Source: Priapulus caudatus
Taxonomy: Eukaryota; Priapulida; Priapulimorpha; Priapulimorphida; Priapulidae
Assembly (NCBI RefSeq): GCF_000485595.1
Contig: NW_014577064.1
Location: forward strand, 444,375 to 469,946
Length of the DNA stretch: 25,572 nt
Direction: 5' to 3'
The translations under genes were made by a program, and so were the position numbers. The notes under the pieces are model-generated. The model was not told the DNA's origin. It made no database searches and saw nothing but the letters and a program-made list of their open reading frames with translations. Each line of letters starts with the position of its first letter. Positions within the stretch are counted from its first letter, which is position 1. This document shows, piece after piece, positions 21,801-25,572 of this stretch.

Positions 21801-23417
21801 CCTGTGACTACCGAGGTCTTACATAGTATTAACCCTAGATAACATAAAGATTATGGACGGAAGGATCGACTCACTAGCTTATACTGACACCTACTATGTG
21901 ACCATGATAATTACACGATATTACCACGACAATTAGCAAGACACACACCTGCGATCTAAGTAGTGTGTAGTTCCACAGTGGCACATGAGAATTCTGTATC
22001 GATGGGTTTCTGCAGCCATCCAGTGACCTGTAGAAATTGTGGCGCATCGTAACAGATCAAGATAGCTTGTGTACATGCAGAGTGAGCATTGACGTACGTG
22101 TTAACACTACTCCAATTTTTAGAATAATCCTTATTCACAACTAAGAGTAAAGAATTGGTATGTAGCATACATACAGCATAATTTAACTGACAATGTTACT
22201 GAAAGCTAGATTCGTGTTATTTGTTAAATGGAAATGATGCGCACACACATACACATGCATGTATAGTTTCGTACTACCGCACTCTGTCCTGGGTACCTAT
22301 ACATCATTCTATCAATGAAGGGCATCCATTACGGCTGATAGATCTAGAAGTACGAACATAGACAAATGGAGATCTGTACGTATTTATAAAAGAATACATA
22401 CCAATATCTATTTGCATCTGTGATCAGCAGTAGAATAGAAATCAGACCATACAGGTAAGAGTGGTTGTTCCAAGACGTTTTGTCAAGCAAGAACAGGTAC
22501 CAGTAGCAGACGCAATACGCTAGGCAGCTTGCACGATACCACAGGCCCCCAGCAATGAGGAGCGTTGCTAAAATATATGAAACAGGAATGATTAGGAACA
22601 AGTGTCAGACATAGGAAATAACACACTGGCATCAAAAATGTCATCGCAATTCGATCCCTTTAGCTGCTATGAAACTTTCAGCTGTGTCAAATAATTTTTC
22701 TCAGTAATATTATGAATCATTACCACCAGGGTCCAGGTGTATGTACACCAGAAACTAAAGAAACTCACATATCCACATGCATAGGTAAAGCATGTACATC
22801 CATTCTAGCGCCAGTGGCTGAAGGAAATTGAACAATGGAAAGCGGCATTCATCCGGGTTTCCCCATTTTGCATTGGCCGTCGATAAACCACGTTCCTGGA
22901 CCACATCAAGGAACATCAGCAGCCCTGCAACACATACATATATCCTCGTCAGCACCACCTCACCATTCAACATCACCAAGCATCCCATCTTTTACAGCAT
23001 CTACACATTTAGTAGCATGTTTCAAAGCCAAGGCCATCACCTAGTCTAACCTGACATACGTTCACATACCGTGATGCTATATAACTTGACTGTACACATA
23101 TAAACAGTAGACCATTTGCGACAGTACATACCCAAACACCCCCATCCCACCCCATCTGAGTAAACAACGAATAATGGTGCACAGACGAGAGCGACCCTGA
23201 ATCGCGAAGCAACCGACATTCGTGGCCACGCAGCTGTGAGCGACGCACCGTAAAACACGCGGATCATCGCGAGGCTGGCCGGGTCTGTCGGTCGATTCAT
23301 GAGACGAACAAACGCCTGCCAGGAGCTAAAGTCAGAGCAGCTGAAGCCCAGCACGGCTCGCATGCGACCCGGACGCCCGGGCGCCGCCAGCTGATGCTTT
23401 CTCGTCGAATGCACCAT
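9747..23417 (-). CDS. GGCX: Vitamin K-dependent gamma-glutamyl carboxylase, complete 15-coding-exon gene
   Basis: This integral ER-membrane enzyme converts Glu to gamma-carboxy-Glu in secreted propeptide-bearing proteins, using reduced vitamin K, O2 and CO2, and releases vitamin K epoxide. Coding exons, in transcript order: 23417-23249, 22924-22769, 22567-22402, 22027-21949, 20226-20120, 19608-19445, 18386-18196, 17969-17736, 17095-16964, 16702-16551, 13606-13428, 11824-11697, 11516-11369, 10667-10505, 9867-9747. They sum to 2289 nt (762 aa plus TGA); human GGCX is 758 aa. The reading frame stays open through all 14 joins (phases 1,1,2,0,2,1,0,0,0,2,1,0,1,2). Visible landmarks, compared with human GGCX from memory: [10 protein letters not shown] (residues 41-50), Cys83 (human C99), NNHSYLYG with His144 (H160), YFIAGLKK with Lys202 (the catalytic base K218), Cys487 (C450), and sequons at Asn496 and Asn565 (human N459, N525). 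The start ATG has A at -3 and G at +4. Oddity: the loop around residues 330-400 is about 40-50 residues longer than in human. Confidence 0.97.
10151..10195. repeat. Imperfect palindrome with ATCAGRAGTGAATAA ends (GGCX intron 16)
   Basis: The left arm ATCAGAAGTGAATAAC and the right arm (inward) ATCAGGAGTGAATAAT flank a short A/T centre. The arms differ at about two bases. Confidence 0.7.
10505..10667 (-). CDS. GGCX: GGCX coding exon 14 (residues 669-723)
   Basis: The acceptor is GCTGTAG and the donor GTATGA. The C-terminal region is poorly conserved in the family. It shows [19 protein letters not shown], a basic [11 protein letters not shown] stretch and an aromatic WFNKLWQFW segment, which resembles in position the RFFRFLLRKLYVF segment of human. 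Intron retention would give a short alternative tail of about 12 residues. Confidence 0.88.
10668..11368 (-). other. GGCX intron between coding exons 13 and 14
   Basis: A 701-bp intron with a GTAATT donor and GCTGTAG acceptor. A 73-codon plus-strand ORF here overlaps nothing recognisable. The last intron (9868-10504, 637 bp) holds only the 10151 palindrome and AT-rich sequence. Confidence 0.8.
11369..11516 (-). CDS. GGCX: GGCX coding exon 13 (residues 620-669)
   Basis: The acceptor is TTGCAG and the donor GTAATT (weaker). The exon encodes [20 protein letters not shown], matching the HKVYTTSPSPSCYMYVYVN block of human GGCX, then a helical stretch with sequons at NMT, NLT and NVT. If the intron is not removed, a stop follows two codons after TDG. 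Confidence 0.93.
11697..11824 (-). CDS. GGCX: GGCX coding exon 12 (residues 577-619)
   Basis: The acceptor is CTTTAG and the donor GTGCGT. The exon encodes [21 protein letters not shown], matching human [21 protein letters not shown] and keeping the LGN(V/T)S sequon. A second sequon, GNVS, follows near residue 609. Phase is 1 in and 0 out. Confidence 0.94.
11825..13427 (-). other. GGCX intron between coding exons 11 and 12 (1.6 kb)
   Basis: Very AT-rich at 11830-12400, where the 12098 inverted repeat lies. 12400-13427 is of mixed composition with no recognisable element or conserved ORF. Confidence 0.85.
12098..12192. repeat. Inverted repeat with internal duplication (GGCX intron 13)
   Basis: Perfect 16-bp arms TCAAGAGTAGATAATA (12098-12113) and the complement (12177-12192) enclose a segment with a duplicated TATTCTACTACTACTATAT-type unit. 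It looks like a tiny fold-back element. Its ends resemble those of the palindromes at 6512 and 10151. Confidence 0.8.
13428..13606 (-). CDS. GGCX: GGCX coding exon 11 (residues 517-577)
   Basis: The acceptor is CACGCAG and the donor GTACGT. The exon encodes [32 protein letters not shown], a conserved NHTE sequon at Asn565 (human N525), and [13 protein letters not shown] lies only 45 bp upstream of its acceptor, so the branch point must sit within those 45 bp or inside the MITE. Confidence 0.96.
13652..13882. mobile_element. PIF/Harbinger-like MITE (TTA target duplication) in GGCX intron 12
   Basis: Inverted repeats of about 48 bp bound a 231-bp element. The left arm reads AGGCAGGCTTATGTCGGGCT and continues through GCGAGCCGACTCGACTGG; the right arm matches its complement with only about two mismatches. 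TTA flanks both sides (13649-13651 and 13883-13885), the 3-bp duplication typical of PIF/Harbinger. The interior alternates GCGACTG- and GCAACTGG-type words. It is non-coding: the reading frame across it also runs over part of exon 11 in antisense. Confidence 0.85.
13930..16465 (+). repeat. 2.5-kb G/T-rich minisatellite, 25-bp consensus unit
   Basis: Degenerate tandem copies of a unit like GGGTGTTGTGTGGTGGGGCA plus GGGCT fill most of GGCX intron 12. Unit length varies, and a block of perfect 25-mers occurs near 14816-14910. The plus strand is G-rich with closely spaced GGG/GGGG runs (potential G-quadruplexes), so the GGCX pre-mRNA is C-rich here. Long open frames on both strands follow from the scarcity of stop triplets. 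Confidence 0.95.
14816..14910 (+). repeat. Homogeneous core of the minisatellite
   Basis: Three consecutive identical 25-bp units start at 14816, 14841 and 14866, and a fourth starts at 14891 and is interrupted. Flanking units are diverged. This is the signature of recent local expansion or gene conversion. Confidence 0.9.
16551..16702 (-). CDS. GGCX: GGCX coding exon 10 (residues 467-517)
   Basis: The acceptor is CTGCAG and the donor GTGAGT. The exon encodes [15 protein letters not shown] (Cys487, aligned with human C450), then KYNIT (a sequon at Asn496, matching human N459), then [16 protein letters not shown]. It was recovered by homology because it lacks its own long ORF. It ends in phase 2. 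Confidence 0.95.
16964..17095 (-). CDS. GGCX: GGCX coding exon 9 (residues 423-466)
   Basis: The acceptor is CATCAG and the donor GTGAGT. This 44-codon exon in phase 0 encodes [20 protein letters not shown], almost identical to human, followed by [19 protein letters not shown]. This is the start of the lumenal region after the membrane segments. Confidence 0.96.
17096..17735 (-). other. GGCX intron between coding exons 8 and 9
   Basis: No repeat, element or conserved ORF is seen in these 640 bp. The following intron (16703-16963) contains only a short (GTA)n run near 16892-16909. Confidence 0.85.
17736..17969 (-). CDS. GGCX: GGCX coding exon 8 (residues 345-422), variable loop plus LPYSHF motif
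   Basis: The donor GTAAGG below 17736 is clear, and the conserved [17 protein letters not shown] end is clear. The acceptor is ambiguous. Two AG sites give the required phase 0: above 17969 (TTTAAAG, preceded by a TACTAAG branch-like sequence) and above 17930 (TGAAAAG). The choice adds or removes 13 residues. The N-terminal half is a basic, Ser-rich loop ([11 protein letters not shown]) with no counterpart I recognise in vertebrate GGCX. Confidence 0.85.
18196..18386 (-). CDS. GGCX: GGCX coding exon 7 (residues 281-344)
   Basis: The acceptor is TTACAG and the donor is an optimal GTAAGT. The exon encodes a hydrophobic stretch [15 protein letters not shown], then [20 protein letters not shown], and then a Pro/Glu-rich poorly conserved loop (PEDPTPSSN). 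It ends in phase 0. Confidence 0.92.
18781..19037 (+). mobile_element. Telomere-repeat-bearing MITE, copy 1 (GGCX intron 8)
   Basis: This 257-bp copy of the same family lies in the same orientation. Its inner terminal inverted repeats are perfect over 20 bp (TAGGGTCTATGTCCCCCAGG and its complement at 19012-19031). The flanking 9-bp duplications CATAGCTAC (18772-18780) and CATAGTTAC (19038-19046) differ at one base. The left end has lost one base of the GCT..A tip relative to copy 2. It carries only about three TTAGGG units. Confidence 0.85.
18871..18890 (+). repeat. Short telomere-like array, 3 units, in MITE copy 1
   Basis: Three TTAGGG units occupy the same place in the element as the 12-unit array of copy 2. 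This shows that unit number varies between copies. Confidence 0.9.
19445..19608 (-). CDS. GGCX: GGCX coding exon 6 (residues 226-281)
   Basis: The acceptor is GCGCAG and the donor GTGAGC. The exon encodes the membrane segment [19 protein letters not shown] and then [12 protein letters not shown], closely matching the LLDLSAGFLLFFDVSR and FHCMNSQLFSIG blocks of human GGCX. It ends in phase 1. Confidence 0.96.
19660..19905 (+). repeat. C/T-rich low-complexity stretch with (CT)n (GGCX intron 7)
   Basis: Imperfect CTCTCT / TCCCTCT sequence, purine-rich in the GGCX transcript. It fills about half of intron 7 (19609-20119), and nothing else is seen there. Confidence 0.7.
20120..20226 (-). CDS. GGCX: GGCX coding exon 5 (residues 191-226), catalytic lysine
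   Basis: The exon is bounded by TTCCAG and GTAAGT. It encodes [17 protein letters not shown]. The second Lys of the pair (Lys202) aligns with human K218, the proposed base that deprotonates vitamin K hydroquinone. The exon ends HWTFAPFR in phase 2. Confidence 0.96.
20620..20875 (+). repeat. Purine tract followed by pyrimidine tract (GGCX intron 6)
   Basis: 20620-20694 is nearly all G and A. 20771-20870 is C/T-rich (CTTCATGC, CCTCTTCCCCC). The two are not exact complements. Beyond these tracts and the inverted repeats, intron 6 (20227-21948) shows nothing recognisable. Confidence 0.6.
21021..21045. repeat. 11-bp stem, 3-base loop hairpin (GGCX intron 6)
   Basis: TCAACTGTGGC, then TAG, then the exact complement. 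A further 8-bp inverted pair (CATTACCA / TGGTAATG) follows within 80 bp. Confidence 0.7.
21280..21610. repeat. Diverged inverted copies of a repeat in GGCX intron 6
   Basis: CTACGCGTCCGGTCAT occurs at 21348-21363, and its complement at 21578-21593. A partial direct relative, GTGGCTACGCCTCC, lies near 21295-21308, and TATAAATA-type sequence lies next to two of the three. The intervening sequence shows weaker similarity. It is probably remnants of one dispersed repeat. Confidence 0.5.
21949..22027 (-). CDS. GGCX: GGCX coding exon 4 (residues 164-190), short exon
   Basis: This 79-nt exon was found by looking for the missing segment between exons 3 and 5. It reads SLDGC..., then [13 protein letters not shown], matching the VPLWNY region of vertebrate GGCX. 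The acceptor is TTCTACAG and the donor GTGTGT. Phase 2 in and phase 0 out fit both neighbours exactly. Confidence 0.94.
22028..22401 (-). other. GGCX intron 4 after coding exon 3
   Basis: Non-coding, with GTATGT donor and TTCTACAG acceptor. No repeat or element is seen. The neighbouring 324-bp intron at 22925-23248 and 201-bp intron at 22568-22768 are likewise plain. Confidence 0.9.
22402..22567 (-). CDS. GGCX: GGCX coding exon 3 (residues 109-164)
   Basis: The acceptor is ATTTTAG and the donor GTATGT. The exon carries the very conserved [19 protein letters not shown] block. His144 there aligns with human H160, which is needed for carboxylase activity. Two hydrophobic segments are visible, and the exon ends in phase 2 within Trp164. 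Confidence 0.96.
22769..22924 (-). CDS. GGCX: GGCX coding exon 2 (residues 57-109)
   Basis: The exon is bounded by TTGCAG and GTGAGT. It encodes [13 protein letters not shown], then DECRFPLF, whose Cys83 corresponds to human C99 (partner in the reported C99-C450 disulphide), and then a hydrophobic segment around [11 protein letters not shown]. It starts and ends in phase 1. Confidence 0.95.
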
Positions 23418-23423
23418 TATCAC
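23249..23423 (-). CDS. GGCX: GGCX coding exon 1 (residues 1-57, start codon at 23417)
   Basis: The acceptor is TTGCAG just above 23423 and the donor GTGCGT lies below 23249. Six 5' UTR bases precede the ATG at 23417-23415. The exon encodes a basic, poorly conserved N-terminus, then the [11 protein letters not shown] stretch and the invariant [10 protein letters not shown] motif, and ends in phase 1 after RVFY. The N-terminus is about 16 residues shorter than in human. The start is chosen because it has a strong Kozak context and because the same frame meets a stop (TAA) in the putative upstream exon. Confidence 0.93.
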
Positions 23424-24161
23424 CTGCAACAGATCAAGCAAGTGCCTTTGTTATATGCAGACCGTTAAGGCAAAGCCAGCTAGAATCAGCCGAGTATTTT
23501 ATCTAGTATGTGAGAGACAGTCAGAACAAATCTCAGTCAAAGAGATCTGCCCACCAAACGATTCATTTCGGTGTCCCGATCATAAAAAACAAGCAGAAGA
23601 AAATCCTCCTTGATTGAATATGTGGCACTGAGCTCTTCTAGCAATAAATATTTCTAATCACAATTAAGTGTTATACTTATAGCTGGTTGGTGACTATAGA
23701 TCACATTCATGTAGAAATTAGGTGAATTCAGACAGAGATCATTTGCCCTCTCACAGAACTAGTGTAAATCTTTGAGAACAACAATTGGGTAGTCGATTTC
23801 ATTGACTACAATAATCTATCAGTGCAACTCAAAACACAAGTAGTGTGTAGGGCGGTCAGAATTTGCGAAGGGCGGATGGATGCTTGGTATATGCCAGTAT
23901 AGCACCCTAAGCATCCAGGGGCAGACCTAGCTTTCGGGAGATGGGGGATGCAACCACCCCAACCCCCTTCTAGATCCGTCACCGGCATCCTACATGTTTC
24001 TAATAATGGGGTGTTTGAAAAGTACTCACAGAGAAAATAAAATAAGGTACTAAGAAAATGCTGGTGATAGGTGGGGAGGGGTGATGTTAGAAATGCTGCA
24101 TTTTGGAGCAAGCATCAATCTAAATAGTGATGGATTCAAGATGCCAAGTTGGCTCACTGTA

Positions 24162-24445
24162 GCTCATAGGGTCTATGTCCCCCAGGGTACTGCCAGAACG
24201 TACCCTGGTCACTATTTGATATGGTTAGGGTTAGGATTAGGGTTAGGGTTAGGGTTAGGGTTAGGGTTAGGGTTAGGGTTCGGGTTCGGGTTAGGGAGTA
24301 GGCGTAGACGACTCCCTAGACTCGTTAGTAGAGTAGGCGAGATACGGTCCGGCATATTAGATAGTACCAGGGTACGTTTCGGTATACCGGACCGTACCCA
24401 GGGTACGTTCCGGCAGTACCCCGGGGGGCCATAGACCCTCTCAGC
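24162..24445 (+). mobile_element. Telomere-repeat-bearing MITE, copy 2 (GGCX intron 1)
   Basis: This 284-bp element has imperfect terminal inverted repeats (GCTCATAGGGTCTATG at the left; GCTGAGAGGGTCTATG read inward at the right). It is flanked by a perfect 9-bp direct repeat CTCACTGTA (24153-24161 and 24446-24454). Inside it are a telomere-like TTAGGG array and a segment almost identical to copy 1 (from GGGAGTAGGCGTAG to the right end). It has no coding capacity. A 9-bp target duplication fits the Mutator/Rehavkus or Merlin-like range, but the superfamily is not proven. Confidence 0.85.
24223..24296 (+). repeat. Interstitial telomere-like (TTAGGG)n array, about 12 units
   Basis: About 74 bp of TTAGGG units with one TTAGGA and two TTCGGG variants, inside MITE copy 2. 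The array is bounded on both sides by element sequence shared with copy 1, so it belongs to the transposon and is not a chromosome end. Confidence 0.95.
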
Positions 24446-24556
24446 CTCACTGTAAGCATGCATGTCCCAAGCTGATTTTATAGTTTTCCTTGCCTTAGAT
24501 TACAGGCTTCCTGGTTAGTAGATTGGAGCCAGAACAGAATGAAACAGTGATTCACT

Positions 24557-24586
24557 ACGTCTTTGTTCAAGCTTGAACAAAGACGT
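24557..24586. repeat. Perfect 30-bp palindrome, ACGTCTTTGTTCAAG arm (GGCX intron 1)
   Basis: Two 15-base arms meet with no spacer and a HindIII-like AAGCTT centre. It lies about 110 bp from MITE copy 2. Its sequence is unrelated to the 6512 palindrome. Confidence 0.9.
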
Positions 24587-25103
24587 GTCAATTTCAATGC
24601 ACCTATATTGTTTATTTATAGCATATATGTTGATGATATTTTAACCCTATTCTACGTGGTATGGATGTAATATATATGATACCATGAGGTTGCAAATAGA
24701 TACAGCACAACAGAATATTGATCTACTAAAATAATAATTCGAGCATATTGTGAGAGTTTCAGTCATTAGAATCAAACTCTCGACTAATGACAGTGAAATG
24801 GGTTTACATGCAGTGATAGAAAAATACAAACTGATACATGCATCAACATCAACATACTGAAAGCCATATAACCTCTAATTTTTGCAAATTACTGAACAGT
24901 GCAATAGAAGAAAATCACCTAAATTTATTGCTATCATTTCGAATCCTGCATGCACGCCACATGCACTTCGCCTAGGCTAATGAGTAATGGCGGTTGCATG
25001 CGCTCACAAACTCTCTTACACCTACTACAAAATGTACGCAGTGCTCTTTACAATAATTAAATGTTAACTCCTAATCTGACAAACAATGTGATCTGTTACC
25101 CAC

Positions 25104-25190
25104 CTTAGAAATTCGTTTTGCCGAATTACACAAAGGGTCTTAGCTTTTCCTGCACAAAAGGCTCGACGTGGGGCAGTCATCGGCAAACAC
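25104..25190 (-). other. GGCX: Putative 5' UTR exon of GGCX (3' edge at 25104)
   Basis: On the minus strand a good donor (AAG|GTGGGT) lies at 25104/25103. Coding exon 1 begins with an acceptor six bases before its ATG, so an upstream exon must exist, and this is the best candidate, about 1.68 kb away. In the GGCX frame it contains TAA, consistent with being untranslated. The upstream edge (TSS) is not visible; 25190 is nominal. Confidence 0.5.
25178..25180 (-). promoter_or_regulatory. Possible upstream ATG (uORF start) in GGCX leader
   Basis: An ATG at 25180-25178 opens a 26-codon frame. Spliced to exon 1 it ends at TGA formed across the junction (AG|GTGA), just before the GGCX start. It exists in the transcript only if transcription begins above 25180. 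Confidence 0.3.
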
Positions 25191-25256
25191 ACATTATCAC
25201 TGCCTCCCCTACCGTGCCCACGCTCAGCTGTCCCTGCTGCCTATTGACTGCCTCTC

Positions 25257-25271
25257 GGTTGCCTAGCAACC
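25257..25271. promoter_or_regulatory. RFX-type X-box, GGTTGCCTAGCAACC
   Basis: The 15 bases form a near-perfect palindrome with GGTTGC and GCAACC arms, the form expected of a dimeric RFX winged-helix binding site. It lies about 150 bp above the putative GGCX 5' exon. RFX sites mark ciliary and some general promoters in animals. Occupancy is inference. Confidence 0.6.
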
Positions 25272-25421
25272 AGTAGTGGCAGTGGCGACAGACGTCGCAG
25301 AGGGCTTAATTTCCTGCGGGTGGTAACATGAGATGTCAGGAAGCTGATAGTCTGTCAGGACCTCGAATGAAAACTTTCGTCAATTAATTACTAGCATTTA
25401 CCTGTATTCAATAATCAATAG

Positions 25422-25430
25422 CACTTCCGG
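25422..25430 (-). promoter_or_regulatory. ETS-type site (CCGGAAGTG on minus)
   Basis: CCGGAAGTG matches the core ETS motif that often occurs in animal core promoters. It lies about 150 bp from the X-box. Together they suggest the 25.1-25.45 kb interval is a promoter, possibly shared with a gene beyond the window. Confidence 0.35.
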
Positions 25431-25505
25431 GCAGACATATAGTATGTCGTCTCACTCATGTACGTCATGTAGAGACAAAAAAAAATTCTGGTTTCTAGTT
25501 CTATC

Positions 25506-25506
<1 letters not shown>

Positions 25507-25572
<66 letters not shown>
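25507..25572 (+). repeat. (CA)n microsatellite at window end
   Basis: About 32 CA units preceded by CGCGCG, running off the window edge. Confidence 0.95.

Larger units (their letters stand above)
23424..25103 (-). other. GGCX intron 1 (1.68 kb)
   Basis: Lies between the putative 5' UTR exon and coding exon 1. It holds MITE copy 2 and the 24557 palindrome. The rest is AT-rich with no conserved coding segment seen on either strand. Confidence 0.5.

Noticed and set aside
24223-24296. A chromosome end or a chromosome-fusion scar
   Set aside because: The TTAGGG array is enclosed by transposon sequence with inverted repeats and target duplications, and a second copy exists 5 kb away in the same gene.

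Overview
The window is eukaryotic and almost certainly from a metazoan. It carries one multi-exon gene with canonical GT..AG introns, large AT-rich non-coding stretches, long microsatellites, a 2.5-kb minisatellite and several small inverted-repeat transposons. Nothing looks prokaryotic: there are no operons and no runs of long ORFs. The gene product resembles animal enzymes. The TTAGGG-type repeats are compatible with a non-arthropod invertebrate such as a spiralian or a deuterostome, but I cannot name the lineage from the sequence.

The one gene I can support is on the minus strand: a complete vitamin K-dependent gamma-glutamyl carboxylase (GGCX). I assembled it by hand from 15 coding exons (23417 down to 9747, introns 1 to 15 counted from a likely 5' UTR exon). 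All splice sites are GT..AG and all phases agree. The product is about 762 residues (749 with an alternative acceptor in exon 8), close to the human protein. It keeps the catalytic Lys and His, the Cys pair and the main N-glycosylation sequons. A probable non-coding first exon ends at 25104. Just upstream of it lie an RFX-type X-box (25257-25271) and an ETS-type site (25422-25430), so the 25.1-25.45 kb stretch is probably the promoter.

Region by region: 1-9.2 kb is gene-poor and rich in simple repeats (a GAA purine tract, CA/CG blocks, a GA block), with a diverged dispersed repeat and palindromes. 9.2-25.2 kb is GGCX. Its introns hold most of the interesting structure. Intron 12 (13607-16550) has a PIF/Harbinger-like MITE with TTA target duplications and a 2.5-kb G-rich minisatellite with a 25-bp unit. 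Introns 8 and 1 each hold one copy of a terminal-inverted-repeat element with 9-bp target duplications and an internal telomere-like TTAGGG array (3 units in one, about 12 in the other). Introns 13 and 16 hold members of what may be a small palindrome family. The window starts and ends in CA/GT microsatellite, as expected of a contig broken at simple repeats.

No second gene, no RNA gene and no multi-gene system is supported. The most novel-looking material is the telomere-repeat-carrying MITE family and the strand-asymmetric intronic minisatellite.
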